Shown: positions 8,942-17,595 of the stretch, one piece after another
Numbering within the stretch: the first letter of the stretch is position 1
Layout: each line of letters begins with the position of its first letter
Assembly (NCBI RefSeq): GCF_900625025.1
Contig: NZ_LR130585.1
Location: forward strand, 25,172 to 89,171
Origin: Lachnoclostridium sp. Marseille-P6806
GTDB taxonomy: Bacteria; Bacillota; Clostridia; Lachnospirales; Lachnospiraceae
Length of the DNA stretch: 64,000 nucleotides
Reading direction: 5' to 3'
Made by a program: the position numbers and the translations under genes
The notes under the pieces: model-generated
Database searches by the model: none
The model's input: only the letters and a program-made list of their open reading frames with translations
Told to the model about the DNA's origin: nothing

Positions 8942-10309
8942 ATGAAAGCAAAGGCAATGGATGTGAAGCTCGTCGTGCGCCCGATCATAGGGTGCCTCAC
9001 CCATACGCATTTCTGGGAGGGCCCCTGCCGGGCCGGGCGCCGCGAGGATATGACGGAGGAAGCGGAGAGCGCCGCGGCAGACCGGGCGTTCGCTGAGAGC
9101 TGCGGGGAGCTGGAAAAGCTGACGCCAGAGGTGCGGCTTCTGGAGCCGATCGACTGCCGCTATACAGAAAGGTTTGTCGTTTCCGGAGAGGATTTCGAGC
9201 GCATCGAAGAGGACCTCGACAAGGTGGATTTTTTCCTCTGCATGGGGTGGCGTATCCCAAAGCTCGAGCGTTACCGCAAGACGGTCGTCATCATGCAGAA
9301 CGGCAATGAGGGAATCGACTTTGCCGCGTACTGTCGTTCCATCGGCATCGAGGCGTACGTCTGCATGGATATGGAGGATGTGAACCGGCTGGCGCATTAT
9401 CTGTGGGTGAGAAAGGCGGTTGCGAATACGCGGGCGCTGGTGCTCACCGCCGGTTCCCAACCGACGTTCGGCATCCAGAGTCTCATCCGGGATCCGGAGA
9501 TCATCCGCCGGAAATATGGCCTCGAGGTCGTGAAGCTCCCCTTTGACTCCATCATACCGTATATGGATGAGATCACGGACGAGGAGGCTTGTCCTCTTGC
9601 GGAAAAAATGCTCGGAGGAGCGTCGGAGGTCAGGGTAAACCGGGAATGGTTTCTGAATGATATCAAGTATTATCTGGCGGCGCGGAAAATGATGGATGTC
9701 TATGACTGCAATGCGTTCAGCACGGCCTGCCATGAGCTTTGCACCTCGGAGATTCCGCAGAATCGGAAATTCACGCCCTGCACCTGCCACAGCCTGATGA
9801 AGGACGAGGGGATTCCGAGCGCCTGCGAGGAGGATCTGAACGCCCTGCTTGCCATGTGCATCATGCAGTATATGGCGAACCGCCCCTGCTTTATGGGAAA
9901 TCCCAATCACGAGACGGACGAGCTGCTCCGGATTCATCATGCCGTTCCGCCGCTGTGCATGAACGGCTATGGGACAAAACCGCTCGATTACAAGCTCTGG
10001 GCCTTTACCGGGCAGGGCTTCGGCGGGAAGCTCCAAGTCGATTTTGCACAGAACGACAACGATTATGTGACGCTCGGCCGCTTTAATCCGGCGGGAGACA
10101 CGATGTGCGTCAAGGTCGGGAGGGTGCTCCGCTCCGAGTATGACGAGGTATACTGCAGTCCGTACTATTACATCGGCATGGACGACGCCCGGACGTATAT
10201 GCACCGTCTGGCCGGCTTCGGCCATCATCAGGTGCTGATTTTCGGCGACTGGCTGCAGGAGCTCAGGGAGGTTTCGGAGCTTATGGGCTTCCGCATTCTG
10301 GAGGGGTGA
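8942..10309 (+). CDS. L-fucose/L-arabinose isomerase-like protein
   Basis: 455 residues with the overall layout of the FucI/AraA superfamily. The N-terminal part has IIGCLTHTHFWEGP and alternating helices and strands. The middle holds FFLCMGWRIP and VVIMQNGNEGID, and the C-terminal half holds CHELCTSEIPQNRKF, TPCTCHSLMKDEG and FMGNPNHETDEL, which would supply metal and substrate ligands. GGAGGAACGG just precedes the ATG at 8942. It would interconvert an aldose and a ketose, or be a diverged relative with another role. The next gene starts 12 bases downstream, so the two are cotranscribed. Substrate unknown. Confidence 0.65.
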   Translation: MKAKAMDVKLVVRPIIGCLTHTHFWEGPCRAGRREDMTEEAESAAADRAFAESCGELEKLTPEVRLLEPIDCRYTERFVVSGEDFERIEEDLDKVDFFLCMGWRIPKLERYRKTVVIMQNGNEGIDFAAYCRSIGIEAYVCMDMEDVNRLAHYLWVRKAVANTRALVLTAGSQPTFGIQSLIRDPEIIRRKYGLEVVKLPFDSIIPYMDEITDEEACPLAEKMLGGASEVRVNREWFLNDIKYYLAARKMMDVYDCNAFSTACHELCTSEIPQNRKFTPCTCHSLMKDEGIPSACEEDLNALLAMCIMQYMANRPCFMGNPNHETDELLRIHHAVPPLCMNGYGTKPLDYKLWAFTGQGFGGKLQVDFAQNDNDYVTLGRFNPAGDTMCVKVGRVLRSEYDEVYCSPYYYIGMDDARTYMHRLAGFGHHQVLIFGDWLQELREVSELMGFRILEG

Positions 10310-10321
10310 TTTTCGCTCGCG

Positions 10322-11491
10322 ATGATTTATCTGAATCAGGCAGCAACCACATATCCAAAGCCGCAGAGAGTGCAGGAGGCGCTCGCTGCGGCTTTGCGTC
10401 TGCCGCCGCCGGGGCAGTACCGCGGAGGAGGGGGAGGCGCTCCGGATGAGCTGTTTTCACAGTGCCGGAAGAACATGGCCCGCATTCTGGGATTGTACGG
10501 GGAGCCGAGCGCGGAGACGGCGCCCGAGGAACGGATCTTTTTCACTTCCGGAGCGACGGATGCGGCGAACCGGCTTCTCTACGGCCTTTTTCCGGAGAAA
10601 AAGGTCTGCCGCATCGTCACGACAGCCACGGAACACAACAGCGTGCTCCGGCCGCTGTATAACCTGCCGCGCTTTGCAGAGGGGCTCCGCATCGTGCCCT
10701 GCGGGAGCTCGGGGGAGCTTGTGATGGAGGCGCTGGCGGACGCCGTGACGGAGGGAACCGACGCGGTGATTCTGAATCACTGCAGCAATGTCACGGGGGC
10801 GGTGCAGAATCTTGGCGAGGCGGCGCGGATAGCGCATGAGAGGGGGGCGCTGCTTCTGGCGGACTGCTCTCAGAGCGCAGGCTGCATGGAAATCGACGCG
10901 GCGCGGGCAGACGTCGACGCGCTGATCTTTACGGGGCATAAGGGGCTGTTCGGCGTGCAGGGAACCGGCGGCTACTATCTGAAAAGGGGAATCCCGCTCC
11001 GCCCTCTTCTCTATGGCGGGACGGGGCGGAATTCCCGCCAGCTCGTCTATGACGGGGATTATGAGTACGAGGTCGGGACGCAGAACGGCATCGGTATTGC
11101 GGCGCTGCGGGCCGGGACGGAATTTGTTCTGGAGGAGGAACCGGCCCGGATTGCGGCGCGGGAGAGAGAGGAGATGGAGTATCTTTCCCGGGAGCTTCAG
11201 GAGATTCCGGGGATCGCCGTGTATGGCTCGCGGGCGCTCTGCCGGGGACCGGTGCTTTCCTTCAATCTGACGGATATGGAAGCGGCGGATACGGCCTATG
11301 TGCTGCAAAACGGCTATGGCATCGCCGTCCGTGCGGGACTCCACTGCGCGCCCCTTATTCACGAGCGGATCGGGAGCGGGCCGGGGGGAACCGTCCGCGT
11401 GAGTATCAGCGCGCTCACGGAGCGTGCGGAGCTGGATGCGCTTCTTGCCGCGCTGCGGGAGATCGCAGAGGCCCGGCGTGCGGCTCGCTGA
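10322..11491 (+). CDS. Cysteine desulfurase-family class V aminotransferase
   Basis: 389 residues, PLP fold type I. Visible motifs are the N-terminal YLNQAATTYPKP, the ATEHNSVLRPL segment, LLADCSQSAG, and FTGHKGLFGVQGTGG, whose lysine should bind PLP. RAGLHCAPLIHE carries the catalytic-type cysteine in the loop used by SufS-like desulfurases. It may mobilise sulfur or selenium from cysteine or selenocysteine. Its tight linkage to an isomerase-like gene and a small unknown gene between two glycosidases is unusual for an Fe-S assembly enzyme, and no scaffold gene (sufU or iscU) is beside it. Confidence 0.8.
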   Translation: MIYLNQAATTYPKPQRVQEALAAALRLPPPGQYRGGGGGAPDELFSQCRKNMARILGLYGEPSAETAPEERIFFTSGATDAANRLLYGLFPEKKVCRIVTTATEHNSVLRPLYNLPRFAEGLRIVPCGSSGELVMEALADAVTEGTDAVILNHCSNVTGAVQNLGEAARIAHERGALLLADCSQSAGCMEIDAARADVDALIFTGHKGLFGVQGTGGYYLKRGIPLRPLLYGGTGRNSRQLVYDGDYEYEVGTQNGIGIAALRAGTEFVLEEEPARIAAREREEMEYLSRELQEIPGIAVYGSRALCRGPVLSFNLTDMEAADTAYVLQNGYGIAVRAGLHCAPLIHERIGSGPGGTVRVSISALTERAELDALLAALREIAEARRAAR

Positions 11492-11516
11492 AAATGGATC
11501 GGGGATGGAGAGGGTT

Positions 11517-11876
11517 ATGAAGATACGGGACAGAGCGCCTTCGCGCGAGCGCTGCGCCGAATCCGGCTGGTATGCCTGTGATTTTCTGCTGGACGGGCCG
11601 ATGGACGAGGCGTTTATCCGGCGCATCCGCGGCTTCGGCGGATCGTTTTTGTTTCTTTCGTCGCTCCGCAGACCGTTCTTTAAGCTGGAGTCGGAGCGCT
11701 ATGTGCTGAAAGGCTGTCTGGGGGATCCGTTCTTCCGGATGGCGGCGGACGGGGCGCATATGGAGGAGCTGGACCGGCTGGAGGCGTATCTTGCGCCGGA
11801 GCAGGATCTGTGTTCGGGAGGTACGGTTTATCGTGATGGAGAAAATAACGAGAAGCGGCATGCACCTGAGGCTTGA
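11517..11876 (+). CDS. Uncharacterised 119-aa protein overlapping a GH31 gene
   Basis: I do not recognise this family. It is a soluble, charged protein with a hydrophobic core segment (GGSFLFLSSLRRPFF) and one to three scattered cysteines. GGAGAGGG precedes the ATG at 11517. It starts 25 bases after the PLP enzyme and overlaps the next GH31 gene by 41 bases in another frame, which supports translational coupling in one operon. Base use and acidic residue content resemble the neighbours, so it does not look like a shadow reading frame. Confidence 0.55.
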   Translation: MKIRDRAPSRERCAESGWYACDFLLDGPMDEAFIRRIRGFGGSFLFLSSLRRPFFKLESERYVLKGCLGDPFFRMAADGAHMEELDRLEAYLAPEQDLCSGGTVYRDGENNEKRHAPEA

Positions 11877-14280
11877 GGTGGCGCGCAGTAATATTCTGCA
11901 TATATCGGCGGGACTGTCGCCGCTGCCGGAGAGAATCGCATCGGATTTCATCCGGCAGGAGCTCTCCGTCTGGGAGGGGGAGATGGAGCTCCTTGCTTCG
12001 GCGGATGAGGACGGAGCGCTTCGCTTCTGCACGGCGGAGGGCGGGACGCTTCTTGCGGAAAAAGGAAAAACGCTGGAGGAGATACCGGTCTGTGTCTACA
12101 CGGCGGAGGGCGGAGAGCCTGTGGTTGACCGGGTAAAAACGGTGGATGGGGAGCGGAGCTTTGTCCGGAATCTGAAATGCGTGGAGGATCACCGGGCATA
12201 TCGCGCGGCATTGGATTTTTATTTTGGCGAGGACGAGAGGATTTTCGGCTTCGGGCAGGGAGAGGACGGGATTCTGGATAAGCGGCATCACACGACCTAT
12301 CTCTATCAGCACAATATGCGCATTCCCATGCCCTGCTTTCTGTCGAGCCGCGGCTACGGCGTGCTGGTGAACTGCGGCGGACTGATGGTCTATGAGGAGA
12401 CGGAGGAGGGCGGGCGCCTCACGCTCGACTGCGTCCCGTACCTCGACTATTATCTGATTTTCGGTCCGTCCGCGGACCGCATCGTCGAGGGATTCCGTTA
12501 TCTCACCGGTAGAGCGGCGCTGCTCCCCCGGTGGGCGTTCGGCTATATCCAGTCCAAGGAGCAGTATTACAGCGCGGCGGAGCTCGCCGGGGTGGCGGCA
12601 GAGTACCGGCGTCGGGAAATTCCGCTGGACGGCGTTGTGCAGGACTGGAATTCGTGGCGGCCGGGCCAGTGGGGAGAGAAAAGGCTCGACCCCGCCCGTT
12701 ATGCGGATATGGAGGCGCGTGCGGCGGAGCTCCGCGGTATGCATGTCCACGCGATGGTATCCGTCTGGCCGAATATGAATCAGACGGCGGAGGACTACCG
12801 GGAGCTGTCTGCGGAGGGGAAAATACTGAATGATCTCTCGACCTACGACGCGTTTGACGAGAGGGCGCGGGAAATCTACTGGCAGCAGGCGAAGCGGGGA
12901 CTGTTTGACCGCGGCTTTGACGCGTGGTGGTGCGATTCGACCGAGCCCTTTTCCGGGCCGGACTGGAGCGGAGAGGAAAAGCGGGATGAAAAGGAGCGCT
13001 ACAAGCTGGTGGGAGCAGAACATATCCGCTACCTGCCCCGGGAGAGGGCCAATCTGTTTGCGCTCGCGCACGCAAAGGGGATGTATGAGAATCAGAGAAA
13101 GGAGACGCGGGAAAAGCGCGTGCTGAATCTCACGCGGTCGGGCTATGCCTCCGGGCAGCAGTACGGCGCGCTTTTGTGGTCCGGCGACACGGCGGCGACA
13201 TGGGAGACGCTGCGGCAGCAGATTGTAGAGGGGCTTTCCATGGGCCTTTCCGGCTATCCGTGGTGGACGCTGGATGCGGGAGCCTTTTTTGTCGTAAACC
13301 GGAACTGGAAAGCCCGCGGCTGCGGCTGCAGCGGGGATTCCTCGATGAAGTGGTTCTGGAGAGGGAGCTTCGAGAACGGGATCGAAGACCCTGCGTACAG
13401 GGAATACTATGTCCGCTTTCTGGAGCTTGCCTGCTTCCTGCCGGTGTTCCGATCGCACGGGACGGATGTGCCGCGGGAAATCTGGAATTTCGGCGAACCG
13501 GGCGGGCTTTTCTATGATGCCATCGCGGAGACGATCCGTCTGCGCTACCGCCTGCTTCCCTATATTTATTCTCTGGCCGGCGCCGTCCGGCAGTCGGACT
13601 TTACGATGATGCGGGCCCTTCTGTTTGACTTTCCGGAGGACCGGCGCGCCTGCGGGACAGAGGATGAGTTCATGTTCGGCCGGGGACTTCTTGTCTGCCC
13701 GGTGACGGAGCCGATGTATTATCTGCCGGCGGAGCTTCCCGCGGAGGGAAGAGAGATCACACCGCGCCCTCTGCCGGAGGAGAGGGAAAAGGCGAGGGAG
13801 TGCTATCTTCCGAAATCGCCGGACGGCGGGGGCTGGTACGATTTCCGGACGGGCCGGCGCTATGAGGGCGGGCAGACGGTCATGGCTGCCGCGCCGCTGG
13901 ACCGGATTCCGCTCTTTGCTCCGGAGGGGACGATTCTCCCGGAGAAGGAGGGGCTGCAGTATGCCGACGACGGGGCTGCCGCGCCGCTCGAAATCCATGT
14001 ATTTCCCGGAAAAAACGGGAGCTTTCTGCTGTACGAGGATGAGGGGGACGGATACCGGTACGAAAGCGGAGCCTATGCACAGATCCCTCTCACGTGGACG
14101 GAGGAGACGGGGACGCTTCTCATGGGAGAACGCAGCGGCTCGTACCCCGGCATGAGGAGTGAGGTGACGGTAAAGCTGTATCTTGTGAATACGTATATCA
14201 GAGATGAGATCTATGACGGCCGCGCGCTGGCCGTGAAGCTCTCTGCTCCGGAGCGCGGGAATTCGCTTTCGCCGCTGTGA
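11836..14280 (+). CDS. Glycoside hydrolase family 31, second copy, with C-terminal DUF5110-like region
   Basis: 814 residues, cytoplasmic. The nucleophile is Asp367 in WWCDSTEPF and the acid/base is Asp451 in LLWSGDTAAT; FGFGQGEDG and the GYPWWTLDAGAF segment match the family. The WWxDxTEP form is common in GH31 enzymes with C-terminal DUF5110 modules, and the last 100 residues (FPGKNGSFLLYEDEGDGYRYE) fit that module. The start is uncertain: ATG at 11836 lies 14 bases after GGGAGG, and a GTG one codon earlier is closer. It differs clearly from the GH31 at 3219, so the two probably attack different linkages, for instance xylosyl or glucosyl side chains. Confidence 0.88.
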   Translation: MEKITRSGMHLRLEVARSNILHISAGLSPLPERIASDFIRQELSVWEGEMELLASADEDGALRFCTAEGGTLLAEKGKTLEEIPVCVYTAEGGEPVVDRVKTVDGERSFVRNLKCVEDHRAYRAALDFYFGEDERIFGFGQGEDGILDKRHHTTYLYQHNMRIPMPCFLSSRGYGVLVNCGGLMVYEETEEGGRLTLDCVPYLDYYLIFGPSADRIVEGFRYLTGRAALLPRWAFGYIQSKEQYYSAAELAGVAAEYRRREIPLDGVVQDWNSWRPGQWGEKRLDPARYADMEARAAELRGMHVHAMVSVWPNMNQTAEDYRELSAEGKILNDLSTYDAFDERAREIYWQQAKRGLFDRGFDAWWCDSTEPFSGPDWSGEEKRDEKERYKLVGAEHIRYLPRERANLFALAHAKGMYENQRKETREKRVLNLTRSGYASGQQYGALLWSGDTAATWETLRQQIVEGLSMGLSGYPWWTLDAGAFFVVNRNWKARGCGCSGDSSMKWFWRGSFENGIEDPAYREYYVRFLELACFLPVFRSHGTDVPREIWNFGEPGGLFYDAIAETIRLRYRLLPYIYSLAGAVRQSDFTMMRALLFDFPEDRRACGTEDEFMFGRGLLVCPVTEPMYYLPAELPAEGREITPRPLPEEREKARECYLPKSPDGGGWYDFRTGRRYEGGQTVMAAAPLDRIPLFAPEGTILPEKEGLQYADDGAAAPLEIHVFPGKNGSFLLYEDEGDGYRYESGAYAQIPLTWTEETGTLLMGERSGSYPGMRSEVTVKLYLVNTYIRDEIYDGRALAVKLSAPERGNSLSPL

Positions 14281-14285
14281 AAAAG

Positions 14286-15041
14286 CTATGAGGAAAGAGC
14301 TTCCCGGTATTCCAGAGGGGAAAGGCCGGTCTGTTTTTTGAATATGCGGGAAAAATAGGCCTGCTCGGGATAACCGACAGCTTCTCCGACCTGACGGATA
14401 TTGATTTCCGGATGGTTTGCGAGGAGCTGTTTTGCTTTTCGGATCCGAAGCAGAATCAGAAAATGGCCCGGCGTGGTTCCATACTGCTGATCGAAAATTT
14501 TGGTCAGGTAGCTCGCGCTGTAATTCATCTGTGCGGCGATGAGGTTGAAGTTGACATCCTCATGGAAATGAGCGCAAAGATATTCCCGGAGAAGCGCGGC
14601 GATCTGCTCCGGAGGTTTTGCGGAAACGGAGCGGGAAAAGGCCTGCGCCATCTCGTGCTGCCGCGCCAGATTCCGCTCCTGCAGGCGGTGCAGGGCGGCG
14701 AGGAGCGCATCCTGATCGATGGGCTTGAGCAGATATTCCAGCACCTGATAGTGGAGTGCGGTCCGCGCATATTCGAAATCGGAGTAGCCGCTGACGACGA
14801 TGCAGTCGAGGTCGGGGTGCGTGTCCCGGATCTTTTCGATGAGCTCAAGACCGGACATGACCGGCATGCGGATGTCGGTGACAAGCAGATCGGGAGCGTT
14901 CTGCTCTATGAGCGCAAGCGCCTGCACGCCGGTCTGCGCCTTCCCGACGACATGGAAATCCGTGTCGGAGGCGTCGATTTTCTTTGCGAGATTTTCGAGG
15001 AGGAGCGGCTCGTCCTCTGCAATAATGACGGAATACGGCAT
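14286..15041 (-). CDS. YesN-type response regulator (receiver plus AraC output)
   Basis: 251 residues. The receiver domain occupies about the first 120: acidic pocket IIAEDEPLLLE, phospho-acceptor in LLVTDIRMPVMSG, and SGYSDFEYAR and YLLKPID, with the conserved Lys. The C-terminal 100 residues are AraC-like: FNLIAAQMNYSASYLTKIF and IRQVGEAVGYPEQAYFSRIF, then TGLSPLEYRE. The ATG at 15041 follows AAAGGAA, which lies in the end of the upstream hydrolase gene. It is the partner of the kinase at 17596-19464; the GH95-like gene lies between them. Confidence 0.93.
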   Translation of the reverse strand: MPYSVIIAEDEPLLLENLAKKIDASDTDFHVVGKAQTGVQALALIEQNAPDLLVTDIRMPVMSGLELIEKIRDTHPDLDCIVVSGYSDFEYARTALHYQVLEYLLKPIDQDALLAALHRLQERNLARQHEMAQAFSRSVSAKPPEQIAALLREYLCAHFHEDVNFNLIAAQMNYSASYLTKIFDQQYGTTPGHFLILLRIRKAKQLLANHPEINIRQVGEAVGYPEQAYFSRIFKKQTGLSPLEYREALSS

Positions 15042-15045
15042 ACGG

Positions 15046-17592
15046 TCATTCCTTTCCGGGAGGAGCCGGCGTAAGGAGGAGCGTTTCGCCGGCAAAGGTG
15101 TCTGTGCGGAATATCGCGCCGTCGGACAGGCGTTCGGCGCCGGTCTGCTCACAAACGGCGCGGATGCGGCGGCCGGGCCATGGATTTTCAAGGGTGAGAG
15201 CGCGGCCTTTTAGGCTGGTTATTTTCACCTCTGCGATTTCGCCCGACCGGAGCGCCGCGCTGACCTCGAATGCCCCGCAGGCCCTGAGGCACCGGAATGC
15301 AGCGTCGGGATGCTGACGGCGCGGCCATACGGGGAAGATGCGGAGCAGCCGGTCATGGCTCTGGAGCATCATTTCCTGCACGGTGACGGGGACGAGGCTC
15401 AGATTCTCGATCCCGTGCGGGTTCTGGCGGAAAAAGCCGTTGGGGAGACCCCGGTGCACAAGCCGGTCCTTCAGCTCGGCCCAGATGATTTCGGGATCAT
15501 AGCCGACCCGGACGGCGGCGGGAAAGAAGAGCGCGTTGAGATTCATGGAATTCCATGCGCCGGTCTTATAGAAATGGGGATCAGCGTCTTCTCCCGCGGG
15601 GACGTTGAAATCCCCGACGATTCCGGAGGCGTCCGTCGCGTGCTGCTCTTTTTGGAGGCGCTTAGCCAGCGCATTTTCCATCAGTGAGTGGATGTGGATG
15701 GTATTCCGGGCGGTTTCCAGTTCTTCGGGATTCGAGGAAAGACCGATCGCACCCCCGGGATAGATGTGCATGATGTTGCCCGGGAAATGCAGGGACCAGC
15801 GTCCGCCCTTTCCCTCGTCGTAAAATACCGGGCGGTCCAGCCATTCCTCCGGAACCAGCTCGGAGAGGGGGACGTCCGCCTCGGCCCAGAGCGTCGGATT
15901 GTTTTCGATTTCCCGGATGGTACCCGCGGGCCACGGGGCGAGCTGCCCGGCGATGTCCCGCCAGCGGGGGCGGCGCGCCTCATCCAGACCGAGATCCTCG
16001 CTGAGTTCTGAAAGAGAGGTAAAAAAGGTTTTCAGATAACCGAGTGTGTTCACCGGATCCTCCGGAAGACCATGCCGGGCGACATCCGCGGAGACGCGCT
16101 CATGCATGCCGTCGCCGACGATATGATAGCCGTCGCCGCGGAGAACCAGCTCCTGCTCCCAGAAATCCGCAACGCTGAGGAGAAAAGGATAGACTCTGCG
16201 TCCGTAGGCTTCATCCAGCGTCAGGGAATAGCGCAGCAGCATATTCAGCGCCCCGTGCACCGCCGGCGATTTCATGTGGAGAAGCAGCGCCTCGCTGACC
16301 ATGCCGTGAGGACCGAGGCCGAGCGGGTAGTAGGCTCCGCTGTGCCCGAGGAGACGGAGAGACATTTCACGGGTGATATCCAGCAGATCCAGATAGGGGG
16401 CGTCATGGGGATCGGCCTGTTCAAAATGTCCGGAGACCGGCAGGCCGAGATAGGGGGTCTGGTGGTTGTAATTGATTTTGTAATTGCCGTTCCACGCAGG
16501 GCGGTCAAAGGTGCAGATGCCGAAGATATCGGGCGGATAGTCCGGATTGCGGGAAAGGCTCCCCATCATATACTGTGACAGATAATATCTTTGTTCGATG
16601 ACAGGGTCATCCAGAGAGACGTCGGACACGGACCAGTAGGAACGCCACCAGCCAAGGTGCTGTTCTCGGAGCTCCGCAATGTCGGAGGCGGAAATCCAGC
16701 GTGCTCTGGATTCGGCATACTCCAGAGGACGCGACACCTGTCCCAGCGTTCGGACGGGGAGCACAAAGACACGCCGTTCCCCGGCGGGGATCGTCATGGA
16801 AAGACTGTGGCAGGAGAGACAGGACGCGGCAAAGCCGGCCCGTACGGTCATATCCGTGTGATCGGAAAATTCGCGGAAGCCGGAGATCACGCCGTCCCGT
16901 TCGCTTTTTACCTGCAGGGGCATGCCGCCGAGGAGCCCGGCGAACGTTCCGGAAAGAGAATCGGAGGAGGAAGCTCTCCGTCCGGTAAAGTCGATGCCGA
17001 GATCGCAGCCAAGCCCCGTTTCGTCCGGAAAACGGAACTCATAGCGGAGCGAAAGCTCCCGCTCGGAGACGAGCGAAACGATGAGAATATTTTCCGTTGC
17101 GGCGACGTAGGAATCCATATGGCAAACGGCGCCGTCCGGCCATGTGAATACGGCGGCCGTCGTAGCGGTGAAAAAGTCCTGCTCGGCGCGGAACGATGTA
17201 TTCTCGAGAGCCGGAATATCAAAGACGAGCCGCCCGATGGGCCGGGGGCTTCCGAGGCAGACCGGAGGATCAAAGCGGGCGGCGGCATTGTCGTGGAAGA
17301 ACTCCCAGTTTGCCGCGCTCTCCATCTGCCAGAAGTCATTGGTTGAAACCCAGAACTGCGGGTAACGGCAGGGGCCGGCGAACGCGGCGAGGAGATCCCC
17401 GTTGCCCAGTATGGGGGCGTCGATTTTTGTGCCCGCGTACTGCCATACGCGCCAGCGGCCGTTGCCGGAAACGTCGCAGTCCCCGGCGGGTACGGCCCCG
17501 GGCACACGGTCGAAGACGGCGCGGCAGCGCGCCGCGGTGGGGACGGGCGTCTGCGGGTCTGTGTCAGATCTTTTCATGTTTTGATTTCTCAT
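15046..17592 (-). CDS. GH95-like (alpha/alpha)6 glycoside hydrolase
   Basis: 848 residues without a signal peptide. The N-terminal part is a beta domain (APILGNGDLLAAFAG, then FWVSTNDFWQ). The centre has NYKINYNHQTPYLGLP, DLLDITREMSLRLLGHSG and LLRYSLTLDEAYGRRVYPFL, which fit the catalytic barrel of GH95 and its relatives. The end has LLRIFPVWPRR and LRACGAFEVSAALRSG, the C-terminal beta domain of this clan. GH95 enzymes are alpha-L-fucosidases or alpha-L-galactosidases. GGGAGG near the end of the kinase gene would drive the ATG at 17592. Kinase, hydrolase and regulator are packed with gaps of 3 to 4 bases. Family assignment is from motif memory, not a search. Confidence 0.7.
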   Translation of the reverse strand: MRNQNMKRSDTDPQTPVPTAARCRAVFDRVPGAVPAGDCDVSGNGRWRVWQYAGTKIDAPILGNGDLLAAFAGPCRYPQFWVSTNDFWQMESAANWEFFHDNAAARFDPPVCLGSPRPIGRLVFDIPALENTSFRAEQDFFTATTAAVFTWPDGAVCHMDSYVAATENILIVSLVSERELSLRYEFRFPDETGLGCDLGIDFTGRRASSSDSLSGTFAGLLGGMPLQVKSERDGVISGFREFSDHTDMTVRAGFAASCLSCHSLSMTIPAGERRVFVLPVRTLGQVSRPLEYAESRARWISASDIAELREQHLGWWRSYWSVSDVSLDDPVIEQRYYLSQYMMGSLSRNPDYPPDIFGICTFDRPAWNGNYKINYNHQTPYLGLPVSGHFEQADPHDAPYLDLLDITREMSLRLLGHSGAYYPLGLGPHGMVSEALLLHMKSPAVHGALNMLLRYSLTLDEAYGRRVYPFLLSVADFWEQELVLRGDGYHIVGDGMHERVSADVARHGLPEDPVNTLGYLKTFFTSLSELSEDLGLDEARRPRWRDIAGQLAPWPAGTIREIENNPTLWAEADVPLSELVPEEWLDRPVFYDEGKGGRWSLHFPGNIMHIYPGGAIGLSSNPEELETARNTIHIHSLMENALAKRLQKEQHATDASGIVGDFNVPAGEDADPHFYKTGAWNSMNLNALFFPAAVRVGYDPEIIWAELKDRLVHRGLPNGFFRQNPHGIENLSLVPVTVQEMMLQSHDRLLRIFPVWPRRQHPDAAFRCLRACGAFEVSAALRSGEIAEVKITSLKGRALTLENPWPGRRIRAVCEQTGAERLSDGAIFRTDTFAGETLLLTPAPPGKE

Positions 17593-17595
17593 GGT

